A stretch of DNA of 64,000 nucleotides, from assembly GCF_024397975.1 (NCBI RefSeq), contig NZ_CP073745.1, positions 183,501 through 247,500 of the forward strand. Reading direction: 5' to 3'. Every line of letters starts with the position of its first letter. Positions within the stretch are counted from its first letter, which is position 1. Shown in pieces: positions 45,043-55,754 of this stretch. The DNA is from Bacterioplanoides sp. SCSIO 12839. GTDB taxonomy: Bacteria > Pseudomonadota > Gammaproteobacteria > Pseudomonadales > Oceanobacteraceae. A program made the translations under genes and the position numbers. The notes under the pieces are model-generated. The model was not told the origin of the DNA and searched no databases. It saw nothing but the letters and a program-made list of their open reading frames with translations.

Positions 45043-47988
45043 TTACGCCAGCCACTGATCCCATAAACGAATCACTTCCGCCTTCTGCTCAGCAATATTC
45101 AACTGTTGTTGAGCTACCAAATCCAGCACCAGTTTTTCTTTCTGTAACGCCCGGCGGTGAGACTCGGCACGATAATTCAGATAAATCTGCTGCAGTTTCT
45201 CCGCATCTTGTTTATCCATTAAACCGCTTTCTGAAAAGCCATCGAGAATGCGCATATTATCGGTGTAGGTAAGCAGCGACGTATGTGCTTTGCAGTTAGC
45301 CAGTACACCGTACTGCACAATAAACTCGATATCGACAATGCCACCCTTATCTTGTTTCAGGTGATATTTTTCTGTGTTTTTACCATCTTTTTCTTCACCC
45401 TTTTTCTCAACACCCAGATGATCTCTCATTTTCTGGCGCATCTCCCGCACGTCTTTTTTCAGGGTGTCGTCTTCACGCGGCTGGGTCAGAATTTTTTCCC
45501 GGATGCTCTGATATTCCCCAATGGTATTATCATGGCCACATAATGCTCGGGCACGCACCAGCGCCTGGTGTTCCCAGGTCCAGGCATGGTTTTGCTGATA
45601 TTCATCAAACGCTTTCATTGAAGCCACAATCATGCCAGAGTTGCCGGATGGACGCAGGCGCATATCGACTTCATACAAATCACCTGAGCGGGTTTGTGTC
45701 GTCATAATATGAATCATGCGCTGGCCCATGCGGGTATAAAACACGCCATTATCCTGGCTACGATCACCATTGGTATAACGATTCGGTGTCGAGTTATGAA
45801 GGAAAACCAGATCCAGATCGGAGCTGTAGCTCAGCTCTAAACCGCCCACTTTGCCATAACCAATCACGGCAAATTCCGGTTCGGTGACGGCTTCTTTATC
45901 GGCATTGGTTGGGTAGCCGTATTTCGCCACCATTTGTTGCCATGACAACCACATCACTTTATTCAACACCACTTCGGCCAAATAAGTGAGATAGTCGCTG
46001 ACTTTCATCAGCGGTAATGCGTCCATCACTTCACAAGCAGCGGCACGTAATTTATGCGCACGAACAAACTGGCGCAGTTGCTCCATTTGTTGTTCAAGGT
46101 CATCTTCGTCAATACGCAATAAACGCAGGTCTAATTCTTCAGCGAGTTCTTTTTTCTCCGGAAGACGATACAGGCTCGCCGGATTTAATAACTCATCCAA
46201 TAACAGAGGTGTTTTAGTGATGTACTCTGCCACCCAAACGGAAGCGCCGCAGAGTTTAATCAGCTGGCATAACGCCTGTGGATTTTCTTTTAATAACACC
46301 AAATAAGCAGTACGACGTAACACCGCTTCTAACAGTGGGATTACTCGTTCTAATGTATCGACCGGATTTTTATGACTCCATAATTCTTTTAATAACAGCG
46401 GCATTAACGCATCAAGGCGTTCGCGACCAATCTGTTGCATCATGGCCACGGCTTTAGAGTCACGGAATTTGGTTAAACGTTGACGTACCGCGTCAGAATT
46501 CACACACGGGTGTTGTTGTAAAAATTCTTCTTCAGCCGTACCGTGCAATTCGTCGTGCCATAAATCCAACCAGCTGTGCTCTTCTTGTTGGGCGGCCTCA
46601 TCGTCTTCTTCGGCAGCAACAATTTGGGCAAAGTGAAATTTCACTTTGTCGCGATGTTGATTTAATGCAACAACGTAATCATCCCAATGATCGAACCCTA
46701 ATGAACAGGCAACCCGTAGCTGATTAATATCATCCTCTGGCAGTTGTTGGGTTTGTTCATCATTTAATGCCTGAATGGCATGTTCGCTGTCGCGTAAAAA
46801 TAAATACGCTTGTTTTAATTCATCACAGGCGCTGGCGGGTAAATAGCCATCTCCTGAAAGAATATCGAGAATTTTTAATAGCTCGCGGGTTTGTAATTGT
46901 TCATCCTGGCCGCCACGAATTAATTGGAAGGCCTGAACAATAAACTCAACTTCACGAATACCACCCGGGCCCAATTTGACGTTCATTTCCAAACCACGGC
47001 GACGCACTTCGGCATTAATCATGGCTTTCATTGAGCGGAGAGATTCGAATGCGCTGAAGTCGATATACGCACGATAGGTAAACGGTCGCAGAATTTTTAA
47101 CAGCTCTTGGGCATGATCGTTATTTTCGCCGGTCATTACCCGGGCTTTCACCATGGCGTAACGCTCCCAGTCACGGCCCTGGTCCTGATAATATTCTTCC
47201 ATCGAGGCAAAATTCATTACCAACGGGCCACTCTGGCCATACGGACGCAGGCGCATATCGGTGCGGAAGACAAACCCATCAATGGTGGTTTTGTCCAACG
47301 CCAGAATCAATTTCTGACCTAGCTTAATAAAGTATTCCTGATTGGTGATTACCTTCGGGCCCTGGGTATCGCCGCCTTCCGGATAGGTGAAAATCAGATC
47401 GATATCGGAACTCAGGTTTAACTCATACGCGCCAAGTTTACCCATGCCCAGCACTAGCAGTGGCTGCTCCTGTTTGCTGGCCTTACCCATTGGAGCTCCA
47501 TGGCGCTGTTGCAATAACTCGCCAATAAAAGCAATGGAACGACTCACACACTCATCGGCCAGGTCGGACAACGCCCGGGTAGTTTCCATTGTGGAAGCCA
47601 GGCGCAGCTGGTCACGCCAAATGATATGTACCATGGCACGGCGACGCAGTTTGCGCAGAGCGGTATGCCATAACTCTTCTTTTTTGGAGTTGGGCGTGTC
47701 CTCGCCGTTAGCTTCGGTAGCCAGCTCGTCTAACCAGGCGCTGATTTGTGCACGCGACAATGGTTGGCAAATATCATCATTACTGATGGCGTTGGCGAAA
47801 AAGGTCGCGTCTTTTGGGAGTGAATCCACCACAAAGGAGCTGAGAGTCAGTACCTTTTGAGTGTGACGCTGTTGCGCTTCGGAGAGCCCATCCCACAGAG
47901 CTGGCCAATCCAGGCCAAAACGCTCACCAATATCAGTCAGCTGGGTTTGTTGGTTTTGCCAGAGTTCGGTAAGAGCGTGGGGCAGCAT
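45043..47988 (-). CDS. glnE: Glutamine synthetase adenylyltransferase/deadenylase
   Basis: GlnE attaches AMP to glutamine synthetase and removes it again, in response to PII. The 981-residue protein has two nucleotidyltransferase domains: N-terminal deadenylase with GMGKLGAYELNLSSDIDLIF (DxD near residue 194) and C-terminal adenylyltransferase with GYGKVGGLELSYSSDLDLVF (near 720). Slightly longer than the Escherichia coli protein (946). An extra charged insertion (KKGEEKDGKNTEKYHLKQD) lies near residue 880. Confidence 0.97.
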   Translation of the reverse strand: MLPHALTELWQNQQTQLTDIGERFGLDWPALWDGLSEAQQRHTQKVLTLSSFVVDSLPKDATFFANAISNDDICQPLSRAQISAWLDELATEANGEDTPNSKKEELWHTALRKLRRRAMVHIIWRDQLRLASTMETTRALSDLADECVSRSIAFIGELLQQRHGAPMGKASKQEQPLLVLGMGKLGAYELNLSSDIDLIFTYPEGGDTQGPKVITNQEYFIKLGQKLILALDKTTIDGFVFRTDMRLRPYGQSGPLVMNFASMEEYYQDQGRDWERYAMVKARVMTGENNDHAQELLKILRPFTYRAYIDFSAFESLRSMKAMINAEVRRRGLEMNVKLGPGGIREVEFIVQAFQLIRGGQDEQLQTRELLKILDILSGDGYLPASACDELKQAYLFLRDSEHAIQALNDEQTQQLPEDDINQLRVACSLGFDHWDDYVVALNQHRDKVKFHFAQIVAAEEDDEAAQQEEHSWLDLWHDELHGTAEEEFLQQHPCVNSDAVRQRLTKFRDSKAVAMMQQIGRERLDALMPLLLKELWSHKNPVDTLERVIPLLEAVLRRTAYLVLLKENPQALCQLIKLCGASVWVAEYITKTPLLLDELLNPASLYRLPEKKELAEELDLRLLRIDEDDLEQQMEQLRQFVRAHKLRAAACEVMDALPLMKVSDYLTYLAEVVLNKVMWLSWQQMVAKYGYPTNADKEAVTEPEFAVIGYGKVGGLELSYSSDLDLVFLHNSTPNRYTNGDRSQDNGVFYTRMGQRMIHIMTTQTRSGDLYEVDMRLRPSGNSGMIVASMKAFDEYQQNHAWTWEHQALVRARALCGHDNTIGEYQSIREKILTQPREDDTLKKDVREMRQKMRDHLGVEKKGEEKDGKNTEKYHLKQDKGGIVDIEFIVQYGVLANCKAHTSLLTYTDNMRILDGFSESGLMDKQDAEKLQQIYLNYRAESHRRALQKEKLVLDLVAQQQLNIAEQKAEVIRLWDQWLA

Positions 47989-48118
47989 AATTATCCATCG
48001 TCATCAGAAAAATCAGTTCCTTCTAATTTAAGCGGGTTGCCGCGCATTTTCATAGATGTATATCAGTCTGATGCTATGATCTGTTTTTTGATAACTGACA
48101 CCAATGTAATTATTTCTT

Positions 48119-50530
48119 ATGGCCAAGAGTCCCGGGCAGAAAAAAACAGCGTCTTCGACAAAAAACAGCTCTGCTAAACCCAAACCGACTAAACCCAGCT
48201 CTGCGAAAGCGGCCCCTGCTAAGCCAAGAAAGAGCAGTCCAAAAGCCGCACAACAGAAATTCGCCAAACAACCTTTCCCTTACAAGCGTTGGTTCTGGCG
48301 TTTCATGCTGATTGGTATCGTTGGTCTGGCCGCTTATATGGTGTATCTGGATGCTCAGGTACGCGCTCAGTTTGATGGTAAAAAATGGAATTTACCGGCT
48401 AAGGTGTATGCCCGCCCTTTGATTTTGTATCCCGGTGCTGAGTTAAACCCCGGGCAGTTATTGGCTGAACTGCAATGGGCCGATTACAAGTCTTCGCGTC
48501 AGGCCGATGTGCCGGGTACTTATGCACAGCGCGGCGATGACTGGATTATTCATCGTCGGGCTTTCCCGTTCTGGGACGGTTCCGAAATTTCAAGACATGT
48601 GCAGGTTGAAATTGACAATCAGCGCGTCAAAACCATTACCACCATGGCCGGAGAAACGGTGCCATTGTTGCGGCTGGAACCGCAATATATCGGGGGTATT
48701 TTCCCTGCACATAATGAAGATCGTGAGTTAATTACGCTGGATGAGGTTCCACCTGAGTTAATTGCGGCTTTGGTGGTCACAGAAGATAAAGCGTTTTTTG
48801 ATCATTGGGGCATTTCGTTACGTGGTATTGCCCGGGCCATGATGGCGAATCTGCAGGCCGGGCAGTTGGTTCAGGGGGGCTCAACCCTGACACAGCAGCT
48901 GATTAAAAACTTCTTTTTAACCAGCGAACGTACGTTATCGCGGAAAATTCAGGAAGCTCTGATGGCATTGCTGTTAGAGCTGCATTATTCGAAAGAAGAA
49001 ATTCTTCAGTCGTACCTTAACGAAGTGTATCTGGGGCAGGCCGGGCGTCGTGCCATTCATGGTTTTGGTCTGGCGGCGCGTTTTTATTTTGGTAAATCCA
49101 TTCGTGAGTTATCGCTTTCTGAATCGGCTATGTTGGTGGGTATGGTAAAAGGGGCTTCGTATTACAACCCCAAGCGTAACCCCGACCGGGCACGAAACCG
49201 CCGTGATCTGGTGATTGGTTTGATGGCTGAAAACGGCATTATTTCTGACAAACAACGCATCCTTGCCCAGGGGCAGCCGTTAAAAACCGCCAATACACGA
49301 CGAGCGGGCCAGCGTGAATATCCGGCCTTTCTGGAGTTAGCGAAACGACAATTGCAACGTGATTATCGTCTGGAAGATTTGCAAAACGATGGCCTGCGGA
49401 TTTTTACCACGTTGGATCCGTGGGTCCAGGCATCGGTGGAAAAAGCCGCACTGCAGCATTTAGCAACACTGGAACGCTGGCAGCCAAAACAAAAAGATCA
49501 GCTCGAAACAGCGGCGGTGATTACCTCGGTGGATGGCGGTGAAGTTCGTGCCTTATTGGGTTCACGCCGTACCGAATTTTTTGGCTATAACCGTGCGGCA
49601 TCAATGCAACGCTCGATTGGTTCGTTGGCAAAACCAGCGGTCTATTTAGCGGCTCTGAACAGTGGCCGTTATCACTGGGGCAGTTCCGTGAGTGATGCCG
49701 CGGTGAATATTTCAGGCCCGGGCGGACAGGTTTGGCAGCCCAAAAACTACGATCTGAAAAGCCATGGCAAAGTACCGATGGTGACGGCTTTGGCCAATTC
49801 TTATAACCAGGCGACGGCACGTCTGGGCATGAATGTTGGCTTGGAAGCGGTGGTGAATACCTTCCGTCAGCTGGGGCTGAAAGCCGATATTCCACCGTAT
49901 CCGTCGATTTTATTGGGCGCCATTGATGCCTCTCCGCTGCAAGTCACCCATATGTATCAAACCATTGCCAGTCAGGGTTTTTATACACCGTTGCGTACCA
50001 TTGAAGCGGTGACCACAGCTGATGGCAGCACCTTGTCATCGTATGCCATCGAAGGGGAACAGCGTTTCGACAATCAACAAATCGAATGGCTGCGTTATGG
50101 TTTGGAAAAGGTGGCCAGCGAAGGCACGGCCAAACGACTGGGTCGTGAAACCAATCAGACCCTGGCCGCGAAAACCGGTACCAGTGATGATCAGCGTGAC
50201 GCCTGGTTAGCCGGTTTTGATAATCGATACCTGGGCGTTGTTTGGGTTGGCCGCGATGATAATAAGCCAATGCCATTTGCCGGCAGCAGTGCGGCGTTAC
50301 CAATTTGGCTGAATACCTTTAAGCGTATCGGTGTACAGGGTTTACCGGAATCCGATAATTTCCAATGGCTGCCGGTGGATAAGTTGGGCAATCAACTGCA
50401 GCAAGGCTGCTCAGGTACGCTGTACCCATTTGTGGAATCTGCCGTACAGGTTGATCGTCAGGGCTGTTATCGCCCGGAAAAAGCCCAGCCCGAAAAGAAG
50501 AAGTCAGGCTGGTTAGATTGGTTATTCTGA
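48119..50530 (+). CDS. mrcB: Penicillin-binding protein 1B, bifunctional
   Basis: Class A PBP that polymerises and crosslinks peptidoglycan. 803 residues: a basic Lys/Pro/Ala-rich cytoplasmic N-terminus (about 1-55), one membrane helix (about 59-80), a UB2H-like segment, the glycosyltransferase domain with catalytic Glu222 (TEDKAFFDHWG), then the transpeptidase domain with Ser502-L-A-K505, S561-Y-N563 and K685-T-G. All motifs are intact. The UB2H domain suggests control by an LpoB-like outer-membrane lipoprotein. Ends overlap the convergent gene at 50522 by 9 bp. Confidence 0.96.
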   Translation: MAKSPGQKKTASSTKNSSAKPKPTKPSSAKAAPAKPRKSSPKAAQQKFAKQPFPYKRWFWRFMLIGIVGLAAYMVYLDAQVRAQFDGKKWNLPAKVYARPLILYPGAELNPGQLLAELQWADYKSSRQADVPGTYAQRGDDWIIHRRAFPFWDGSEISRHVQVEIDNQRVKTITTMAGETVPLLRLEPQYIGGIFPAHNEDRELITLDEVPPELIAALVVTEDKAFFDHWGISLRGIARAMMANLQAGQLVQGGSTLTQQLIKNFFLTSERTLSRKIQEALMALLLELHYSKEEILQSYLNEVYLGQAGRRAIHGFGLAARFYFGKSIRELSLSESAMLVGMVKGASYYNPKRNPDRARNRRDLVIGLMAENGIISDKQRILAQGQPLKTANTRRAGQREYPAFLELAKRQLQRDYRLEDLQNDGLRIFTTLDPWVQASVEKAALQHLATLERWQPKQKDQLETAAVITSVDGGEVRALLGSRRTEFFGYNRAASMQRSIGSLAKPAVYLAALNSGRYHWGSSVSDAAVNISGPGGQVWQPKNYDLKSHGKVPMVTALANSYNQATARLGMNVGLEAVVNTFRQLGLKADIPPYPSILLGAIDASPLQVTHMYQTIASQGFYTPLRTIEAVTTADGSTLSSYAIEGEQRFDNQQIEWLRYGLEKVASEGTAKRLGRETNQTLAAKTGTSDDQRDAWLAGFDNRYLGVVWVGRDDNKPMPFAGSSAALPIWLNTFKRIGVQGLPESDNFQWLPVDKLGNQLQQGCSGTLYPFVESAVQVDRQGCYRPEKAQPEKKKSGWLDWLF

Positions 50531-51343
50531 CGCCATTTGCAAACGTGTGATGGAACCCAGCCAATGTTGCTGGGTTTCCTGCATGCCTTTTTCTAATCCA
50601 CGCATGGCGGCTTTTAAGAACAGCTGAGTCAGCGGTTGTTGCAGAAAGTGTTCATACGCCCGAATTTCTTCCCGACTGATGTCACGAAACGCATACGCCA
50701 GTGAGATAACCGCCAGTTGCTCGGCATTAAACCGCATTGGATCACGCTGTTGTTTCATTTGGTTGCCAAAATAGCTCAGATCAACGGACTGATGTTTCAG
50801 TGCCTGTTGGCTGGAATATTCGGCAAATGCCTGATACTCCTGCAAATCAACAATAAACTCGACAAAGCCAAGTTGTTGATCCATCAAAGCTGCCAGCTGC
50901 AGCAACGCTTCCTCGGATAACAGCGTATTAACATGCAACATCATGGCTTCAAATCCGGCTTCGCTGGCCGCGTATGACTGTGCAGCGCTGATCTTTTGAC
51001 CTGTTGGCGAGTTGTACCACTGCATCAGAGCTGTGATATCGGATGCTGATAATGACTGGGTCACCGTCTGCTCGACGTGATGGTGAATATTGGCCGTTGT
51101 TATCGCTTGTTGCGCCTGTGCTAATAACTGCTGTTGTTGAGACTCTGGTGCTTTTTGATAGTCGACCGCATCTTGAATGCCACGATTAAAATGCTGCGGC
51201 AGTTGTTTACTCAGGCTGATAAAACCGGAGGCAGAAACCAGTTGGCTGGCCGTTTGTTGTGTGTCGGCACTCACCTGAACGGTGAGCAGCAGGGACAATA
51301 AGCCGATACAGACGCTTCGGTATATGGTGAAAAATGAAGTCAT
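50522..51343 (-). CDS. Secreted DUF2059-like protein
   Basis: 273 residues with a signal peptide (VQVSA/DT near 26). A DUF2059-like segment, ITALMQWYNSPTGQKISAAQS (about 103-123), with the family 'Y.SP.G.ki' pattern, lies in an otherwise helical, Q-rich protein. Periplasmic, function unknown. Convergent with, and overlapping, mrcB by 9 bp; no terminator separates them. Confidence 0.75.
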   Translation of the reverse strand: MTSFFTIYRSVCIGLLSLLLTVQVSADTQQTASQLVSASGFISLSKQLPQHFNRGIQDAVDYQKAPESQQQQLLAQAQQAITTANIHHHVEQTVTQSLSASDITALMQWYNSPTGQKISAAQSYAASEAGFEAMMLHVNTLLSEEALLQLAALMDQQLGFVEFIVDLQEYQAFAEYSSQQALKHQSVDLSYFGNQMKQQRDPMRFNAEQLAVISLAYAFRDISREEIRAYEHFLQQPLTQLFLKAAMRGLEKGMQETQQHWLGSITRLQMASE

Positions 51344-51465
51344 TGAGTCATCCTTTACTTTATTTTTTGTCAGAAGACTTCATCATTGCTCCCTGCTGTG
51401 GGTTAGGGCTTGCGCCATGTCATGTTTTAACCACTTAAATAACAAGGTTATTCAGGGTCTTATTT

Positions 51466-51984
51466 GTGTCTGAAATGTGTAAACAAGCGGGTATCTTCAC
51501 CACTGTCGTGCTGGCGGCTTTTCTCAGTGCCTGTTCGGCGCCAATGAAACAAGTAGAGCCGGAATATGAAGTGAGCTCAGCTTCTTTGCCCGAGCTGAAA
51601 CAACAAAACGGAGGCGGCACCGGTTACCCGGCTCGTGAGCTGGAATTGTCATCGTTAACGGATGGTCACCATCATCCGGCTATTGCTGCCTTGTTCTCGC
51701 AAGCTGAACAGGCGCGACAAAAACATCAATGGCATAACGCGTTAAAGTATCTGGATCAGGCTCGCCAAATAGAACCGCGAAATCCGGCCGTGTTGTATCG
51801 CCAGGCCTGGGTCAATCTGAAATTAGGTAAGCCCGCTCAGGCTGAGCAGTTGCTGTTGCGTGCGAAAGTATTCAGTAAAAATGCGGAATTAACCCGACGT
51901 CTGGATTGGTTGTTAGCGGATGCGTTAAGTCGTCAGGGAAGGGGAAGTGAAGCAAAAGCCGCACGGGAGCGTGCGACTCGCTGA
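51466..51984 (+). CDS. TPR-containing lipoprotein
   Basis: 172 residues with a lipoprotein signal (lipobox LSAC, Cys23 from the GTG start) and two TPR-like repeats at about 85-150 (HNALKYLDQARQIEPRNPAVLYRQAWVNLKLG, then AEQLLLRAKVFSKNAELTRRLDWLLADAL). I start at GTG 51466 because AGGG lies eight bases before it; ATG 51475 is an alternative giving the same lipoprotein. Its 3' end faces the chemoreceptor gene. Confidence 0.8.
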   Translation: MSEMCKQAGIFTTVVLAAFLSACSAPMKQVEPEYEVSSASLPELKQQNGGGTGYPARELELSSLTDGHHHPAIAALFSQAEQARQKHQWHNALKYLDQARQIEPRNPAVLYRQAWVNLKLGKPAQAEQLLLRAKVFSKNAELTRRLDWLLADALSRQGRGSEAKAARERATR

Positions 51985-52009
51985 AAAACGACTTTCTTGC
52001 TGACTTCGG

Positions 52010-53497
52010 TTAAACCTTAAACTGGGTCAGCAATCCACGTAAATCACTGGCCATAGCAACTAACTGACCGGCATTGGTATTGGCGTTAGTGGCTTGTTCG
52101 GTGGTGGTTTCGCTGATATCGCGAATGGTGTTCAGGTTGCCATTCACTTCTGAAATTGCTGAGTTTTGTTCTTCCAGCGCATGAGCAATCTGCTGGTTCA
52201 TTTCATAAATCTCAGCAACGGCTTGTTTCATGGTGCCCAGACGGTCACTGGTCAATGTGATTTGCTCAACACTGGAATGAACGCCGGTTTTACTGGTTTC
52301 CATGGCGGTCACAGCTTCACCCGAACCTTTTTGCAGGCGCTCAATCATACCCTGAATTTCTTCGGTACTTTCATGAGTACGAGAGGCCAGGGTGCGCACT
52401 TCATCCGCTACCACAGCAAAACCACGGCCTTGTTCACCAGCGCGCGCCGCTTCAATCGCTGCATTTAACGCCAGCAGGTTGGTTTGTTCTGCAATGCCCT
52501 GAATCACCGACAATACCGAACCAATATTATTACTTTCGCTGTCGAGGTTCTGAATCACCTCGTTGGCACGGTCAATATTGCTCGCCAGGTCGCCGATTGT
52601 ATTGCGTGCGGCGGTAATGCTTTGCTCACTTTCCTGAGAAACGCTATTGGCACTTTGAGCCGCTTCTGCAGCCTGACGGGAGTGGTTGTTAATTTCTCCC
52701 ATCGACGCGGTCATTTGTGTGGTGGCCGTTGCAATCAGGTCGGTTTCGTTATGTTGAGTGTTGGCACCTTGACTCATTTCCTGAGTGGTACGTGAAAAGT
52801 TTTCGCCAACGTCATTAATTTTCATCGACAATTGATTGGCCTGACTGACCAGGTCATTCATTAATAAAAAGAAATTGTTCGTCGCAACAGTGAATGGTCC
52901 TTTCGGATTTGCAATCTGGAAGGTGAGATCCACTTCGCCTTGTTTGCTGATGTGCGCACCAATTTCTGCCAGCTCAGCATTTTGCTCAAATTCATGCCAG
53001 CTCTTACGGGCCAGGTAAATCAATACACCGGATTCAACTACAACAAAAACCGCATGCAGCAGCACGATGTTGATACCCGTGCGGGATTCAAACACCCAAA
53101 CGTTGGCACCACTCTCCTGTAAATAATTGAACAACAAATGGTGGACGGCAATCGTTCCGGCGGCAGCAAGAATTGGTAATGAATCGCGGTAGTACAACAG
53201 AATGGCGAGCAAGACAAAAATACTGAAATGCATTTCCAGCAGTCCGTGCGCCTGATGAATCTGAAGTGCTGAAAAGATCATCAATGAGACGGCAAATGCA
53301 ACACGTGACCAACGGCTGCAAGGCGCTGCTTTACTAATGGCGATAGGCACCAGCAGAGCGGGTAATCCAATTAAAAAGGCTTCGGTCCAGGTGTTATACC
53401 AACTGGCTAACAGCAGGGATACAACGAATAAGGCGGAGGTAACTGCAGTGAAGAAGTTATCGGCCTGACGATAAAAGGTCTGATAAATCGGGTTCAC
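52010..53497 (-). CDS. Methyl-accepting chemotaxis protein with six-helix sensor
   Basis: A chemoreceptor of about 495 residues. The N-terminus has six membrane helices (about 15-37, 39-58, 64-82, 88-106, 107-126 and 140-163) with little periplasmic sequence and six histidines in or near them (81, 84, 90, 119, 120, 148), instead of the usual periplasmic ligand domain. The cytoplasmic part has the signalling hairpin [20 protein letters not shown] and no C-terminal CheR-binding pentapeptide. I start at GTG 53497, which has AGGAT seven bases upstream, rather than ATG 53533, which lacks a ribosome-binding site. Confidence 0.9.
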   Translation of the reverse strand: MNPIYQTFYRQADNFFTAVTSALFVVSLLLASWYNTWTEAFLIGLPALLVPIAISKAAPCSRWSRVAFAVSLMIFSALQIHQAHGLLEMHFSIFVLLAILLYYRDSLPILAAAGTIAVHHLLFNYLQESGANVWVFESRTGINIVLLHAVFVVVESGVLIYLARKSWHEFEQNAELAEIGAHISKQGEVDLTFQIANPKGPFTVATNNFFLLMNDLVSQANQLSMKINDVGENFSRTTQEMSQGANTQHNETDLIATATTQMTASMGEINNHSRQAAEAAQSANSVSQESEQSITAARNTIGDLASNIDRANEVIQNLDSESNNIGSVLSVIQGIAEQTNLLALNAAIEAARAGEQGRGFAVVADEVRTLASRTHESTEEIQGMIERLQKGSGEAVTAMETSKTGVHSSVEQITLTSDRLGTMKQAVAEIYEMNQQIAHALEEQNSAISEVNGNLNTIRDISETTTEQATNANTNAGQLVAMASDLRGLLTQFKV

Positions 53498-53579
53498 AAT
53501 AAAATCCTGATCGTTGGGCAAAAGTAACCACATGCTTATGTGGTCGATGCCTAAAGTGTAGATCAGGATTGGTGGTTTG

Positions 53580-54215
53580 CTATGCCGAGTGAGAAAGAGA
53601 CAGCCAACGGTTGCTACAGATCAGATAGGGAACCAAAGTTAGCCCCAGCCAGCTCCAGTGCTGCTCTGAAATACTCAGATTACGCAGCTCCAGCCCGGTA
53701 TAACCGGCAATTAACATCAGCCAGAAAACCAATGGAGCAACAAATGCCCAGGTTTTAAAGCGTATAATGGGGAGCATGAAGGTGACAACGCCAGCGGCCA
53801 ATACCAGCATCAGCCAATAATCGAGCCATTCGCTGGTGCGGGTCAGGGCGAACACCGCACAAATGGCTAATAAAATGCGTCCCCATATGGTTTTGTCCCA
53901 GTCAAAGCCGAGTGCTCTGACCAGGCCATTGATCACCATCAGCGGTAATGCCGCAAACAGAGCCAGTTGTTCAAAAAGGCCGGAAAACTGATCAAAGTCT
54001 TTATCCGAAGCCAGTTCCGGTAAGGCATTGCCCAGCAAAGCCAAAACAGCCGCGATCAGAAAGATCAGGCTACTGGCAAACGGAGCAGCGCGATTACCGC
54101 TGCCGCGGCTACCAATACCACTATCGGGCAAGGGATCTTGATCGACCGATTGCAAACGGTTTTGCCATAACAAAACCGCTGCCGTAATCAGTAACACAAA
54201 AGGATGGATGCTCAC
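53580..54215 (-). CDS. Inner-membrane protein of unknown function
   Basis: 211 residues with seven or so predicted membrane helices, starting at residue 5. The loop [21 protein letters not shown] (about 22-42) is polar. No family recognised. Ends 18 bp... before hemL on the same strand lies upstream, so it may share the hemL mRNA. Confidence 0.55.
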   Translation of the reverse strand: MSIHPFVLLITAAVLLWQNRLQSVDQDPLPDSGIGSRGSGNRAAPFASSLIFLIAAVLALLGNALPELASDKDFDQFSGLFEQLALFAALPLMVINGLVRALGFDWDKTIWGRILLAICAVFALTRTSEWLDYWLMLVLAAGVVTFMLPIIRFKTWAFVAPLVFWLMLIAGYTGLELRNLSISEQHWSWLGLTLVPYLICSNRWLSLSHSA

Positions 54216-54232
54216 GACGTTAATTTGCTCCG

Positions 54233-55534
54233 TTAGCCTTTCAGGTTAGCCATCACTTTTTCTGCCGCAGCGATGGTGGCTTCGATGTCTTGTTCGCTGT
54301 GAGCAATCGACATAAAGCCCGCTTCGAAAGAGCTTGGTGCCAGATACACACCTTGCTCCAGCATGCCGTGGAAGAATTGGTTGAAGCGTTCACCGTCACA
54401 CTGTTCAGCCACGTCTTTAAAACAGGTCACTTCGTTCAGCTCGGTGAAGAACAAACCAAACATCGAACCGGCTGAATTAGTGGTGAACGGAATGCCGTGT
54501 TTATCCGCTGCTGCTTTGAAGCCTTCCAGCATTTGTTTAACGCGTGCTTCCAGCTGCTCGTAGAAGCCTGGCTTCTGAATGGCTTTTAACATCGCTAAAC
54601 CAGCGGCCATGGCGAGTGGGTTACCAGACAGGGTACCCGCCTGATATACCGGACCAAGTGGCGCCAGGTATTCCATGATTTCACGCTTACCACCAAAGGC
54701 ACCGACCGGCAGGCCACCACCAATGACTTTACCCAAGCAGGTCATATCTGGCGTGATGCCATACCATTGTTGTGCGCCACCCAGAGACACACGGAAGCCG
54801 CTCATCACTTCATCAAAAATCAGCACAATACCGTGCACATCACACAGTTCGCGCAGACCTTGCAGGAAGGATTTGCTCGGTGGAATGCAGTTCATGTTGC
54901 CCGCTACCGGCTCGATGATGACACAAGCCACCTGATCGCCGATTTGAGCGAAGCACTCTTTAACGGAATCCAGGTCGTTGTAGTTCAGGGTTACGGTGTT
55001 TTCCGCGACGGCTTGTGGAACGCCCGGAGATGTCGGTACGCCCAGTGTTAACATGCCGGAGCCGGCTTTTACTAACAAAGAGTCGGCGTGGCCGTGGTAA
55101 CAGCCTTCGAATTTCACCAGCTTATCGCGGCCGGTAAAACCACGTGCTAAACGAATCGCACTCATGGTGGCTTCGGTGCCGGAGTTCACCATACGAACCA
55201 TGTCCATGGATGGAATCAGTTTGCATACTTCGCCCGCCATGGTGGTTTCAATGCCGGTGGGTGCACCAAAGCTCAGACCGTTGACCATTTGTGCTTGTAC
55301 CGCTTCGATGATTTCCGGTGCGCTATGGCCCAGAATCATTGGCCCCCAGGAGCCAACGTAGTCGATGTATTGGTTGCCATCAGCATCGTGAACATAAGCG
55401 CCTTTGGCGTGATCGAAGAAGATGGGTGTGCCGCCGACACCTTTAAAGGCACGTACCGGAGAATTCACTCCACCCGGGATGTGTTTCTGAGCTTGGGCAA
55501 ACAGTTGTTCGGATTGTGAGATGGAGTAAGACAT
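54233..55534 (-). CDS. hemL: Glutamate-1-semialdehyde 2,1-aminomutase
   Basis: HemL makes 5-aminolevulinate from glutamate semialdehyde in the C5 haem route, with pyridoxal phosphate. The 433-residue protein starts at ATG 55534 ([22 protein letters not shown]); the frame runs further upstream into the structured element at 55567-55679, and that part is not coding. The PLP lysine is near 269 ([15 protein letters not shown]), with FDEVMSGFR before it. A duplicated RNA-like element lies in its 5' region, and hemJ is directly upstream. Confidence 0.97.
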   Translation of the reverse strand: MSYSISQSEQLFAQAQKHIPGGVNSPVRAFKGVGGTPIFFDHAKGAYVHDADGNQYIDYVGSWGPMILGHSAPEIIEAVQAQMVNGLSFGAPTGIETTMAGEVCKLIPSMDMVRMVNSGTEATMSAIRLARGFTGRDKLVKFEGCYHGHADSLLVKAGSGMLTLGVPTSPGVPQAVAENTVTLNYNDLDSVKECFAQIGDQVACVIIEPVAGNMNCIPPSKSFLQGLRELCDVHGIVLIFDEVMSGFRVSLGGAQQWYGITPDMTCLGKVIGGGLPVGAFGGKREIMEYLAPLGPVYQAGTLSGNPLAMAAGLAMLKAIQKPGFYEQLEARVKQMLEGFKAAADKHGIPFTTNSAGSMFGLFFTELNEVTCFKDVAEQCDGERFNQFFHGMLEQGVYLAPSSFEAGFMSIAHSEQDIEATIAAAEKVMANLKG

Positions 55535-55566
55535 AAATTTCTCGGTTCTGTTTTCAGATAACGTTT

Positions 55567-55679
55567 GGAGCCGGATAAAGATAATTTTTCTACCGCCGCG
55601 CCGAAGGGCCATCCATGGCCCTGCCGCGCTATCGCGACGTCCTGTCGCTGCTCTCGAAAAACAATCTTCACCCGACTCC
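55567..55679 (-). repeat. Dispersed structured RNA-like element, copy 1
   Basis: 113 bp in the hemJ-hemL gap. The outer stem pairs 55656-55679 with 55567-55590 (24 bp; four G-U and one U-U pair, read on the minus strand). The 65-nt core holds hairpin 1, GCGAC-AGGAC-GTCGC (55648-55634), and hairpin 2, GGGCCAT-GG-ATGGCCC (55621-55606), the latter enclosed by a GCGC/GCGC stem (55626-55629/55598-55601). The core matches copy 2 (61335-61399) at 50 of 65 positions with compensating changes. Wobble pairs fit only the minus-strand RNA, the direction of hemJ and hemL transcription. It may be a hemJ 3' element, a hemL leader, or a mobile repeat. Confidence 0.8.
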
Positions 55680-55754
55680 TTAAAAATTTTTACAGCGCTT
55701 TAATAAAGTATCGGTGTTCTGTAGGGCAAATTTGCCCTTTGAAATCTCTAGCGG

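Noticed and set aside
55465..55671. 68-codon minus-strand frame and the upstream extension of hemL to 55612
   Set aside because: Runs through the element and beyond the conserved HemL N-terminus.
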